Below are positions 9,132-17,302 of a stretch of DNA of 64,000 bases, piece after piece. The stretch covers positions 62,001-126,000 of the forward strand of contig CAIZQU010000003.1 in NCBI GenBank assembly GCA_903935205.1, written 5' to 3'. The notes under the pieces were generated by a model. It did no database searches, was not told the DNA's origin, and saw only the letters and a program-made list of their open reading frames with translations. This DNA is from an uncultured cyanobacterium (GTDB lineage: Bacteria > Cyanobacteriota > Cyanobacteriia > PCC-6307 > Cyanobiaceae). Positions within the stretch are counted from its first letter, which is position 1. Every line of letters begins with the position of its first letter. The position numbers were made by a program, and so were the translations under genes.

Positions 9132-11265
9132 GCGCGCCACACCCCAGCTGCGGATCGGCAGCGCAGCCCGGGAGCCGACCACGATCCAACTGCACGGCAG
9201 CCTCTATCGGATCGGTCGCGACCCGGACAGCGAGGTGCAGCTCCACCAGGCTGCCGTCAGCCGGCGCCATGCGCTGCTGGAACGCTGCGACGGCGACTGG
9301 CTGCTGCGGGATCGCGGCTCCACCAATGGCCTGTGGTGGCAAGGCCGTCGCATCAACCAGCTGTTGCTGCGGGACGGCGATCGGGTGCGGCTGGGCCCCG
9401 ATTCGGATCCCGATCTGCCGGAGCTGGTGTTCCTGGCCCCCGGCGAGCGAGGCGGTCGGAGGCTGGGTCGCTGGTGCAGCGCCGGGATTGCCGCCGGCGC
9501 CGGAACGGGCCTGCTGCTGCTGCTGTTCGGCACTCTGCAGCTGCCGATCCGGGGCAGCCTGGCCCCGGTCCGTGGTCCCGTACTGCTTTACGACCGCGCC
9601 GATCGGCCGATCGCCACCGCCGATGACCGCCGCCACCGCGAGCAGTCCAGTCTGGCGGGCTACCCGCGGGTCCTGATCGAGGCCCTGCTCGCCAGCGAGG
9701 ACAGCCGCTTCTGGTGGCATCCCGGCATCGACCCGATCGGTACCGCCCGAGCCCTGCTGACCAACCTCAGCGGCGGCCGGGTGCTGGAGGGCGGCAGCAC
9801 CCTCACCCAGCAGCTCGCCCGCAGCCTCTACCCCGATGCCGTTGGACAGGGGGACACCCTGCGGCGCAAGTGGCGGGAGCTGCTGGTGGCGCTGCAGCTG
9901 GAGGCGCGCTTCAGCAAGGCCGATCTGTTGCTGGCCTACCTCAACCGGGCCTTTCTCGGCGCCGGCTGGGGTTTCGAGGATGCCTCCCGCCGGCTGTTCG
10001 CCAAGCCGGCCGCGAATCTGCAGCTGGAGGAGGCCGCCCTGCTGGTGGGGCTGCTTTCATCCCCCTACGGCCACGACCCCTGCGTGGCGCCGCAGGCCGC
10101 CCTGGAAGCCCGCAACGGGGTGCTGCTGAAGATGGTGGCGCGGGGACGGATCGGGGCCGACCGGGGGCGTCAGGCCCGCCGCCAACCGATCCAGCTCGCC
10201 AAGGATGCGTGCCGAGGGCAGGGCCGGCGGGTGGCCCCCTTCTACAGCGACCAGGTGCAACGGGACCTGGCGGCGCTGGTCGGGGCCGACGTGGCCGCGG
10301 AGGGCAACTTCCTGGTCGACACCCACCTGGATCCGGCCCTGCAGGAGCTCAGCGAACGGCTGCTGCGGGAGCGGATCGAAACCAGTCGCTCCCTCGGCGT
10401 GAGCGAAGGGGCGGTGGTGATCCTCGACAGCCGCAACGGCGGCATCCTGGCGATCGTGGGCGGCCGGGATTACCGCCGCAGCCAGTTCAACCGCGCCTCG
10501 ATGGCCCTGCGCCAGCCGGGCAGCACCTTCAAGCTGGTGCCTTACACGGTGGCGATCGAACGCGGCGCCCGCCCCGGCGACCTGATCGGCTGCGGGCCCT
10601 TGCGCTGGCAGGGGCAGTTCTTCGACAGCGGTTGCGGCGGCAGCATCAGCCTGCGCCAGGCGCTGGCGATCAGCAGCAACACCGCCGCCCTGCGGCTGGC
10701 CCGGCGCGTCGGCCTCGATGCCCTGGTCCAGAAGGCCAGGGATCTCGGCATCAGCACGCCCCTGCAGGCGGTGCCGGGCCTGGCCCTGGGGCAGAGCGAG
10801 GTGACCCTGCTGGAGCTGACCGCGGCCTACGCCGCCGTGGCCGATGGGGGGCTCTGGCATGGACCCACCACGATCCGCGGTCTCACCGACGCCGAGGCCT
10901 GCACCGCGGCAGGGACGGAGCGGGCCTGTCCGAAGGGCTCGCGCCGCTCGGCGAAAAGTCCGATGGGGATTGGCACCGGTCGCAGGGCGATGGAGCCCGG
11001 CACCGCCCGGACCCTGCAGGATCTGCTGCGCGGTGTGGTGAACGGCGGCACCGGCACGGCCGCCTGGGTGGGCGGTGGGGTCTGGGGCAAGACGGGCACC
11101 ACCAACGAGGGCCGCGATCTGCTGTTTGTCGGGGCGGTCCCCGATCGCCACTGGGTGATGGGAATCTGGCTGGGGAACGATGACAACAGCCCCAGTCGGA
11201 GCAGCAGCAGCCTGGCGGCATCCCTCTGGGGTGAGATCGTGCGAGCCTCCACCGCTGCTCCGTGA
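9124..11265 (+). CDS. FHA domain-penicillin-binding protein 1A fusion
   Basis: Bifunctional peptidoglycan synthase, 713 aa. Residues about 20-105 form an FHA phosphothreonine-binding domain with its conserved residues (GR 31-32, SRRH 46-49, STNG 66-69). A membrane anchor follows at about 118-142. The GT51 transglycosylase has EDSRFWWHPGID (catalytic Glu192) and GGSTLTQQLARSLYP. The transpeptidase has STFK (nucleophile Ser467), SSN (in AISSNTAAL) and KTGTT (from Lys656). All catalytic motifs are intact. The cytoplasmic FHA head suggests control by Ser/Thr phosphorylation. It lies between lspA and a GTPase with overlaps on both sides. Confidence 0.9.
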   Translation: MAERATPQLRIGSAAREPTTIQLHGSLYRIGRDPDSEVQLHQAAVSRRHALLERCDGDWLLRDRGSTNGLWWQGRRINQLLLRDGDRVRLGPDSDPDLPELVFLAPGERGGRRLGRWCSAGIAAGAGTGLLLLLFGTLQLPIRGSLAPVRGPVLLYDRADRPIATADDRRHREQSSLAGYPRVLIEALLASEDSRFWWHPGIDPIGTARALLTNLSGGRVLEGGSTLTQQLARSLYPDAVGQGDTLRRKWRELLVALQLEARFSKADLLLAYLNRAFLGAGWGFEDASRRLFAKPAANLQLEEAALLVGLLSSPYGHDPCVAPQAALEARNGVLLKMVARGRIGADRGRQARRQPIQLAKDACRGQGRRVAPFYSDQVQRDLAALVGADVAAEGNFLVDTHLDPALQELSERLLRERIETSRSLGVSEGAVVILDSRNGGILAIVGGRDYRRSQFNRASMALRQPGSTFKLVPYTVAIERGARPGDLIGCGPLRWQGQFFDSGCGGSISLRQALAISSNTAALRLARRVGLDALVQKARDLGISTPLQAVPGLALGQSEVTLLELTAAYAAVADGGLWHGPTTIRGLTDAEACTAAGTERACPKGSRRSAKSPMGIGTGRRAMEPGTARTLQDLLRGVVNGGTGTAAWVGGGVWGKTGTTNEGRDLLFVGAVPDRHWVMGIWLGNDDNSPSRSSSSLAASLWGEIVRASTAAP

Positions 11266-12920
11266 TGCCCGGGCGCCTCTGGCTCTGGATCCTGCTCGCC
11301 CTGGCCCTGCTGCTGGTCGCAGGGATGGCGCTGCAGGCCCTCAACCTGCTGCTCTGGCAGCTGAGCGCCTGGCTACCCGGCTGGCTGGTGGGTCCGCTGC
11401 TGCTGCTGCTGCTGGCGGCCCTGGGGCTGGCGGCAGTTCAGGTGGGCTGGCCCTGGCTGCAGGCGATGCGGCAGCGGCAGCTCCGCGGTGGCAGGGTCGC
11501 CGAGGCGCCGAAACCGGCGGCCAGTCGCCGCGAGGCGGCGGAGCGCAACCTGGCGGCGATCGAGGGCACCCTGGAACGGGTGCGGGATGCGGTCGAGCGG
11601 GAGGCATTGCAGCGGGAGCGGCAGCGGGTCCAGAGCGAACTGGAACGGGGCGACCTGCATCTGGTGGTGTTCGGCAGCGGCTCGGTGGGCAAGACCTCCC
11701 TGATCCGCGCCCTGTTGCGGGAGCTGGTGGGGGAGGTGGGGGCGCCGATGGGATCGACGACCAGCGCCAACCGCTATCGCCTGCGGCTGCGAGGACTGGA
11801 GCGGGCGGTGATTTTGGAGGACACCCCCGGCATCCTTGAGGGCGGCAGCGACGGTCAGCAGCGGGAGGAGCTGGCCCGGCGCCAGGCGGCCCGCGCCGAT
11901 CTGCTGCTGCTGGTGGTCGATGGCGATCTGCGGGCCTCCGAGCTGGAGGTGTTCGACACCCTGGCCGGCCTCGGCAAACGCCTGCTGTTGGTGCTCAACA
12001 AGTGCGACCTCCGCGGCGAACGGGAAGCGGAGCGGTTGCTGGAGCTGCTGCGGGGCCGCACCAGCGGACGGATCGCCGCTGCCGATGTGATCAGCGCCAG
12101 CGCCTCCCCCCAGAGCGTGCCGCTGCCGGGGGGCAGGCCCTTTCAGCCCGAGCCGGAAGTGGAGGCCCTGGTGCGCCGCCTGGCGGTGGTGTTGCGGGCC
12201 GACGGCGAGGAGCTGATCGCCGACAACCTGCTGTTGCAGTGCCGGCAGCTGGGGGAAGCGAGCCGCTCCCTGCTCGAACGGCAACGGCGCCGGGATGCGG
12301 AAGCGATCGTGGATCGGACCATGTGGATCGGTGCCGGCGTGCTGGCGGTCACGCCCCTGCCGGGCCTGGACCTGCTGGGCACTGCGGCGGTTCAGGCCCA
12401 GATGGTGCTCGAGATCGGCAAGGTGTATGGCGTGACCCTCGATCGGGCCGCCGCCCAGGAGCTGGCCCTGAGCGTGGGACGAAGCCTGGCCGGCCTGGGG
12501 ATGGTCAAGGGAGGGGTGGCCCTGCTCAGCTCCGCCCTGAGCCTCAACCTGCCCGCCCTGCTGCTCAGCCGCGCCATCCAGGCCAGCACGGCCGCCTGGT
12601 TGACCAGGGTGGCGGGCTGCAGCTTCATCGAGTATTTCCAGCGGGATCAGGACTGGGGTGATGGCGGCCTGCCGGAGGTGCTGCAGCGCCAGTACGAACT
12701 CAACCGCCGCGAAGGCCTGCTGCGGAGTTTTCTGGAGATGGCGGTCAGGCGGGTCGTGGAACCGCTGCGGAACCAGAATCTGCGCCTGCCTCCCCGCCCC
12801 CTGGAGCGTCGGGCCCCCGGCCAGGCTCAGGATTTTCAGCGGAGGCCGGGGCCTGCAGCCCAGCGCCGTAGGCCTCGGGCGGAGGGGGGCGGAGCGGACC
12901 CTGACGATCGAGCACGGTGA
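11265..12920 (+). CDS. DUF697/YcjF-like membrane GTPase
   Basis: A 551-aa membrane-associated GTP-binding protein. Two membrane segments occupy residues about 5-30 and 35-66, then a coiled, Arg/Glu-rich linker, then a GTPase domain: P-loop GSGSVGKTS (137-145), G3 EDTPGI and G4 NKCD. The C-terminal part has the DUF697-type block (TPLPGLDLLGTAAVQAQM) with further hydrophobic stretches. The last 60 residues are Pro/Arg-rich and not recognisable. I start at the ATG at 11265, overlapping the PBP stop by one base; a GTG three bases upstream is also possible. Function unknown; envelope-related by context. Confidence 0.8.
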   Translation: MPGRLWLWILLALALLLVAGMALQALNLLLWQLSAWLPGWLVGPLLLLLLAALGLAAVQVGWPWLQAMRQRQLRGGRVAEAPKPAASRREAAERNLAAIEGTLERVRDAVEREALQRERQRVQSELERGDLHLVVFGSGSVGKTSLIRALLRELVGEVGAPMGSTTSANRYRLRLRGLERAVILEDTPGILEGGSDGQQREELARRQAARADLLLLVVDGDLRASELEVFDTLAGLGKRLLLVLNKCDLRGEREAERLLELLRGRTSGRIAAADVISASASPQSVPLPGGRPFQPEPEVEALVRRLAVVLRADGEELIADNLLLQCRQLGEASRSLLERQRRRDAEAIVDRTMWIGAGVLAVTPLPGLDLLGTAAVQAQMVLEIGKVYGVTLDRAAAQELALSVGRSLAGLGMVKGGVALLSSALSLNLPALLLSRAIQASTAAWLTRVAGCSFIEYFQRDQDWGDGGLPEVLQRQYELNRREGLLRSFLEMAVRRVVEPLRNQNLRLPPRPLERRAPGQAQDFQRRPGPAAQRRRPRAEGGGADPDDRAR

Positions 12921-13002
12921 CCAGGACGAGGTAGAGGAGCCCGATCAGGATCGAGAGGGCGCCGGTGATCCAGGCCACCCAGCGGCCGCGGTTGCTGTTC
13001 AC
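12745..13002 (-). CDS. Small single-span membrane protein
   Basis: An 85-aa protein with one membrane segment near the N-terminus (WITGALSILIGLLYLVLVTVL) and a Pro/Gly/Ala-rich tail. The GTG start overlaps the stop of the upstream decarboxylase as GTGA, with GGAGG seven bases ahead, so translational coupling is well supported. Its 3' two thirds overlap the end of the convergent GTPase gene by 176 bases; both proteins have unconserved tails there. I do not know its function. Confidence 0.6.
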   Translation of the reverse strand: MNSNRGRWVAWITGALSILIGLLYLVLVTVLDRQGPLRPPPPEAYGAGLQAPASAENPEPGRGPDAPGGGEAGADSGSAAVPRPA

Positions 13003-14441
13003 AGGCTTGCCTCCACACAGCGGGCAACGGCAGCCAGCTGCTCGGAGCCGGTATGGGGGTTGCCCAGCACCGCCTTGAGATGGTGACTGCCCTGATACAG
13101 GGGTCGGGAGAGCATCAACCCCTCGGCCAACAGCCGCTGACGGGTGTCCTCACTCCAGCGGGCGGCGGCGGCCCCCACCAGGCCGGCGGGGCGGAAGGCC
13201 AGCAGGTGGAAGGAGCCGCCCAGCAGCCGCAGCCGCCCATCGGCGGGCAACAGGGCCTGCAGGGCCCGGCGACGCTGGATGGCACCATCGAGCAGGGCGC
13301 CGATGCCCTCCAAACCGAGCTGGCGCAGACCGAGCCATAGCTTGAGAATCTCGGCGGGACGGGTGCCCTGCAAGCCGGTTTCACCCCCGTGGGCACCGCC
13401 CCAGCCGGGTTCCATGTAGGGCAGGCCGGTGCCGAAGGTCTGCTCCAGCAGGCCAGGCTCGGCCAGCAGCAGCAGGGAGGAGGTCTTGGTGATGCCGAGC
13501 AGCTTCTGGGGATTGACCGTGAGCGAGTCGGCCAGCCCCAGACCTTCGACACGGTGGGCATGGGCCTCGGCCAGGGCGAACACCGCGCCGATGGCACCGT
13601 CCACATGGAGCCACAATCCCCGGGGGCGACAGACGGCGCTGATCGCAACGAGGGGATCGACGGCGCCGCGAACGGTGGTCCCGGCCGTGGCCACCACCGC
13701 CAGCACGGGAACGCCGCGGCGGTCGAGGTCCTCGAGGGCGGCAACCAGGCTGGGAACGGCCAGGCGCCCCTCGGCATCGACCGGAAGCGTGTGCAGGGCC
13801 GATGGGGGCAGCCCCATCACGGCCACGGCCTTGGCGAGGGAAACATGGGCATCGGCACTGCAGAGCACCACGGCCTCGGCGCAGCCGGCGAGGCCGCGGC
13901 TGTGGCGGGCGACCACCAGGGCCATCAGGTTGCTGAGACTGCCTCCACTGGCCGGCACACCACCGGATCCGGGCGGTAGCCCCAACGCACGGGCCAACCA
14001 ACGACAGAGGCTGCGTTCGAGCCGGGTGAGGCTGGGGGAGAGCTCCTCAGCCAGGAGGTTGTTGTTGAGACCGGCGGCGATCAGATCACCCACCACCGAA
14101 GCCAGCAGCGGCGGGGGATCCAGGTGGGCCATGGCCCCGGGGTGGTTGGGGTTATAGGCACCCTCGATCAGCCGCTGCAGGTCGGCAAGCAGCAGCTCCG
14201 GCGCCAGTCCCCGGGCCTGGGGAGCCACCGAAGGCATCACGCAGAGCCCTGGCAGGGGAGTGGCCTTGGCGGAACCTGCAAACCAACCGCTCAGCAGTCG
14301 CACGGCCCCATCGAGCAGCAGTTCCACAGCGGGATCGGCCGTGAAGGGATCGGCAAATGGGGCGGAGCCAGACCAGGGCACCGGATCGGGCCTGGGGGCT
14401 GGGGGCACACTGACCAACGGCAAGGGGCTGATTGGAAGCAT
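12999..14441 (-). CDS. Divergent PLP-dependent group II decarboxylase
   Basis: A 480-aa fold-type I PLP enzyme of the glutamate/tyrosine/diaminobutyrate decarboxylase family. It has NPNHPGAMAHLDPPPL near residue 95, the PLP-stacking region SADAHVSLAKA, the Asp block HVDGAIGAV, and the Schiff-base Lys in VNPQKLLGITKTSSLLL. The last differs from the usual DPHKW motif, where His precedes the Lys, so this is a divergent branch and the substrate (amino acid) cannot be inferred. The first 40 residues are Pro-rich. It faces tadA across 29 bases and is coupled to the small membrane gene downstream. Confidence 0.8.
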   Translation of the reverse strand: MLPISPLPLVSVPPAPRPDPVPWSGSAPFADPFTADPAVELLLDGAVRLLSGWFAGSAKATPLPGLCVMPSVAPQARGLAPELLLADLQRLIEGAYNPNHPGAMAHLDPPPLLASVVGDLIAAGLNNNLLAEELSPSLTRLERSLCRWLARALGLPPGSGGVPASGGSLSNLMALVVARHSRGLAGCAEAVVLCSADAHVSLAKAVAVMGLPPSALHTLPVDAEGRLAVPSLVAALEDLDRRGVPVLAVVATAGTTVRGAVDPLVAISAVCRPRGLWLHVDGAIGAVFALAEAHAHRVEGLGLADSLTVNPQKLLGITKTSSLLLLAEPGLLEQTFGTGLPYMEPGWGGAHGGETGLQGTRPAEILKLWLGLRQLGLEGIGALLDGAIQRRRALQALLPADGRLRLLGGSFHLLAFRPAGLVGAAAARWSEDTRQRLLAEGLMLSRPLYQGSHHLKAVLGNPHTGSEQLAAVARCVEASL

Positions 14442-14470
14442 TCTGCCGCCTGCCGGTCAGGGGATTCGCC

Positions 14471-15016
14471 ATGGCGGGAGCAGCGGCGGCGGGTGCCGCG
14501 GGCTACAAGGGAGGGATGCAGCGCCCTGCCCAACCGACCGCCACTGTGGAGATCCCGGAGGCTGCCACCTGGGAGTCCTGGATGGCCAGGCTGCTGCGTC
14601 GGGCGGATGCCGTGGGCCTGGAGGGGGAGGTTCCGGTGGCGGCGGTGGTGCTCGATCGGCGGGGGCGCTGCATCGGCTGGGGCAGCAACCGCCGCCATCG
14701 CCACCAGGATCCTCTGGGGCATGCGGAGCTGGTGGCCCTGCGCCAGGCTGCTCTGTTGCGGAGCAGCTGGCGCTTCAACGACTGCACCCTGTTGGTGACC
14801 CTGGAACCCTGTCCCATGTGCGCCGGGGCCCTGGTCCAGGCGCGCATGGGCCGGGTGATCTACGGCACCGGTGATCCGAAACGGGGGGCCCTGGGGGGAT
14901 GTCTCGACCTGAGCCGGGATCCGAGCGCACACCATCGGATGGTGGTGCGAGGAGGGATCTGTGGGGATCAGGCGCGGGTCCAGCTGGAAGCGTGGTTCCG
15001 TCGGCGCCGACGCTGA
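14471..15016 (+). CDS. tadA: tRNA-specific adenosine deaminase
   Basis: Deaminates A34 to inosine in the anticodon of tRNA-Arg(ACG), an essential wobble modification. The zinc-binding CDA motifs are intact: HAEL (His ligand and catalytic Glu) and EPCPMCAGA (two Cys ligands). At 181 aa it is slightly long because of an Ala/Gly-rich N-terminus. I use the ATG at 14471, which has AGGGG seven bases upstream; an ATG at 14516 has its GGGAGGG too close. It converges on the aminotransferase gene, with seven bases between the stops. Confidence 0.9.
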   Translation: MAGAAAAGAAGYKGGMQRPAQPTATVEIPEAATWESWMARLLRRADAVGLEGEVPVAAVVLDRRGRCIGWGSNRRHRHQDPLGHAELVALRQAALLRSSWRFNDCTLLVTLEPCPMCAGALVQARMGRVIYGTGDPKRGALGGCLDLSRDPSAHHRMVVRGGICGDQARVQLEAWFRRRRR

Positions 15017-15023
15017 ACGAAGC

Positions 15024-16193
15024 TCAGGCGCCGACAGCAGCCAGGGGAGCCTGACTGGGGCGGAAGGCGGGAAGCTCGGTCTCGAGCAGGTTGAGCAGAC
15101 GGTCGACGTTCTCGGGGGTGCTGTTGTAACCCATCAGCCCGATCCGCCAGATCTTGCCAGCCAGGACCCCGAGGCCACCACCGATCTCGATCCCATGGCG
15201 ATCGAGCAGGTGCCTGCTGAAGGCCTTGCCGTCGACCCCCTCCGGGATGCGGACGGTGGTGAGGGTGGGGAGGCGCAGCTCGGCCGGAACATGCAACTCC
15301 AGACCGAGGGACTCCAGGCCGGCCCAGAGACGCTCGGCATTGCTGCGATGGCGAGCCCAGGAGGCCTCGATGCCCTCATCGGCGAGCAGCCGCAGGGCCT
15401 CGCGGATGCCGAAGTTCATGTTGACCGGAGCGGTGTGGTGGTAGACCCGATCGCTGCCCCAGTACTGATTGAGCAGCGAGACATCGAGGTACCAGTTGGG
15501 GACCTTGCCCTGGCGGTTCATCAGCTTGAGCTCAGCCCGCGGGCCCATGGTGAAAGGTCCGAGGCCAGGGGGGCAGCTGAGTCCTTTCTGGCTGCAGCTG
15601 TAGGCCAGATCAACCTTCCACTCATCCAGGTAGAGGGGAACACCGCCCAGGGAGGTCACGGTGTCGAGCAGCAGCAGGCAGTCGTGGCGGCGGCAGAGCT
15701 CACCGATCCCCTCCATCGGCTGGCAGACACCGGTGGATGTTTCGGCATGCACCATCGCCAGGATGGTGGGCTTGTGCTCCTGCAGGGCCGCCTCGAGCTC
15801 GTCGAGGCTGAAGGCTTCGCCCCAGGGCCGCTCGATCGTGATCACCTCGGCCCGGTAACGACCGGCCATTTCAGCCAGACGCAGGCCGAAGTAGCCCATC
15901 ACGGCCACCAGCACCGTGTCTCCGGGCTCGACGGTGTTGGCCAGAGTGGCCTCCATCGCTGCGCTGCCGGTGCCGCTCATCGGAATGGTGAGACGGTTGT
16001 CGGTCTGCCAGACATAGCGAAGCAGCTCCTGCACCTCTCCCATCAACTCGATATAGAGGGGATCGAGATGGCCGATCGGCGAACGGGCGAGGGCCTCCAG
16101 CACCACGGGGTGGGCGTTGGATGGACCGGGACCGAGCAGCAGGCGTTCCGGTGTGGCGATGGGGGCCAGCCCGAGTCGATGTGCGTTGTTCAC
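15024..16193 (-). CDS. Alanine/serine-glyoxylate aminotransferase
   Basis: Class V PLP aminotransferase that moves an amino group from alanine or serine to glyoxylate, part of photorespiratory 2-phosphoglycolate recycling. The N-terminal LLLGPGPSNAHP block, the Asp of LLLDTVTSLGG, the PLP Lys in YSCSQKGLSCPPGL and the late IWRIGLMGYN are family features. The start is uncertain: GTG at 16193 gives 389 aa; a TTG at 16220 adds nine residues; neither has a clear ribosome site. The bases between this gene and apcF hold a GC-rich hairpin (GGCCTG...CAGGCC) but no T-run. Confidence 0.88.
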   Translation of the reverse strand: MNNAHRLGLAPIATPERLLLGPGPSNAHPVVLEALARSPIGHLDPLYIELMGEVQELLRYVWQTDNRLTIPMSGTGSAAMEATLANTVEPGDTVLVAVMGYFGLRLAEMAGRYRAEVITIERPWGEAFSLDELEAALQEHKPTILAMVHAETSTGVCQPMEGIGELCRRHDCLLLLDTVTSLGGVPLYLDEWKVDLAYSCSQKGLSCPPGLGPFTMGPRAELKLMNRQGKVPNWYLDVSLLNQYWGSDRVYHHTAPVNMNFGIREALRLLADEGIEASWARHRSNAERLWAGLESLGLELHVPAELRLPTLTTVRIPEGVDGKAFSRHLLDRHGIEIGGGLGVLAGKIWRIGLMGYNSTPENVDRLLNLLETELPAFRPSQAPLAAVGA

Positions 16194-16456
16194 GGTGGTC
16201 GGGGTGGTGAGGGAGGCCAAGGCCGGAGGAACGGAAGGGGGGTGGGAAGAGACTAAGAAATAGCGGCCGCCGCCGCCATTGTGGTGGTGGCCTGTCTGGG
16301 CGGCAGGCCATCCCATCGAAGCCCGGGTTGTGGGAGGGACCGCCTCTGCCCAGCAGGGCAGGCTGTGGGGTGGCGGGAAAGACCAGGGCCTGCCGCCAGG
16401 CTCACCAGGCTCGAGGGCCGGATCCGGGCTGGGGAACCGGACCAGGAGGCGGGATC

Positions 16457-16987
16457 TCAGCGGGCCCGGACGTTGGTGGCGGCCAGGCCACGCACCATGT
16501 GGTCGAAGGGGGGGCGGACGACCGCTTCGACCTGGGCCCGATCCGCTGCACCCGCATCCACGAGCCGACTCACCACGGAATCGGCCAGCAGGGAGATGGC
16601 CCGAACGGTGGGGCCGGTGGGAACACCGAGACTCTTGTAGGTGTCGTCGAGACCGTTGAGCACCCGTTCATCAAGGATGGTGAGGTCGTCGGCGATCAGG
16701 GCGTAGCTGGCATAGCGCAGGAAGTAGTCGAGATCGCGCAGGCAGGCGGCCAGTCGACGGGTCGTGTAAGCGTTGCCGCCGGGCAGGATCAGCTCGGGAT
16801 CATCGAGCCAAAGCTGCTGGGAGGCCTCGCGAACGATGGTGGCCGCCTCGCCGTTGATCAGTTCAACGGCCGCCAGCCGTAGGGCCGACTGGGCGTAGTA
16901 AGCGTCGATCCGGTCGATGGCGGAGCGGTCCAGGTAGCGGCCGAGCTGGTCATAACGGCCGATCAGCCCGGTGATGGCGTCGCGCAT
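16457..16987 (-). CDS. apcF: Allophycocyanin beta-18 subunit (ApcF type)
   Basis: Phycobiliprotein of the phycobilisome core, which replaces one beta subunit in the trimer next to the terminal emitter and helps pass energy to the photosystems. The chromophore Cys lies in RRLAACLRDLDYFLRY; PGGNAYTTRR, DERVLNGLDDTYKSLGVP and the C-terminal PFDHM match ApcF better than ApcB. The ATG at 16987 starts MRDAITGLIGRYD, the family start; 176 aa against about 169 usual. It is divergent from glnA, sharing a 315-base control region. Confidence 0.9.
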   Translation of the reverse strand: MRDAITGLIGRYDQLGRYLDRSAIDRIDAYYAQSALRLAAVELINGEAATIVREASQQLWLDDPELILPGGNAYTTRRLAACLRDLDYFLRYASYALIADDLTILDERVLNGLDDTYKSLGVPTGPTVRAISLLADSVVSRLVDAGAADRAQVEAVVRPPFDHMVRGLAATNVRAR

Positions 16988-17302
16988 GGCAGGGAACGGA
17001 TCGTTGCACGTGCAGGCGAAAATTAGCACTCTCGATCGCGCTGATCCCAGGCTGGAGCAAGGATTCCAGCGATCTGACAGAAACGGTTACGCAACGGTGA
17101 TGGCGTCGCCAGCCAGCCCGTGCCGGCGGCTCCCTGGCCCCGGCTCCCAGGCGACGGGACCGGCCCCGGCAGCACCATCGACCCAGGGCGCCGGCAGGCT
17201 GGTGCCAGAAACCGTTACTGGTGATACAAAGTAGAGGCCGGTGCGCTCCTTACGGTCGAACTGGCGTGTTCACGGGACCGCCCCTCACCCTCCCACAACT
17301 CC
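16988..17302. promoter_or_regulatory. Shared control region of apcF and glnA
   Basis: The 315 bases between the divergent apcF and glnA contain no gene. Two nearly identical 13-mers, CAGAAACGGTTAC (17078-17090) and CAGAAACCGTTAC (17206-17218), lie 128 bases apart; the second overlaps the NtcA-like box of glnA. The first has the GTT half but no TAC half at the right spacing. I found no clear -10/-35 pair for apcF. Confidence 0.55.
17214..17256 (+). promoter_or_regulatory. NtcA-activated promoter of glnA
   Basis: GTTactggtgaTAC at 17214-17227 matches the NtcA consensus GTA-N8-TAC at five of six defined bases. Exactly 23 bases later is TACGGT (17251-17256), a TAN3T -10 element. That box-to-minus-10 distance is the one typical of class II NtcA-activated promoters, where the box replaces the -35. 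Transcription would start near 17262, about 40 bases before the glnA ATG. NtcA activation of glnA by 2-oxoglutarate is well known in cyanobacteria. Confidence 0.75.
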
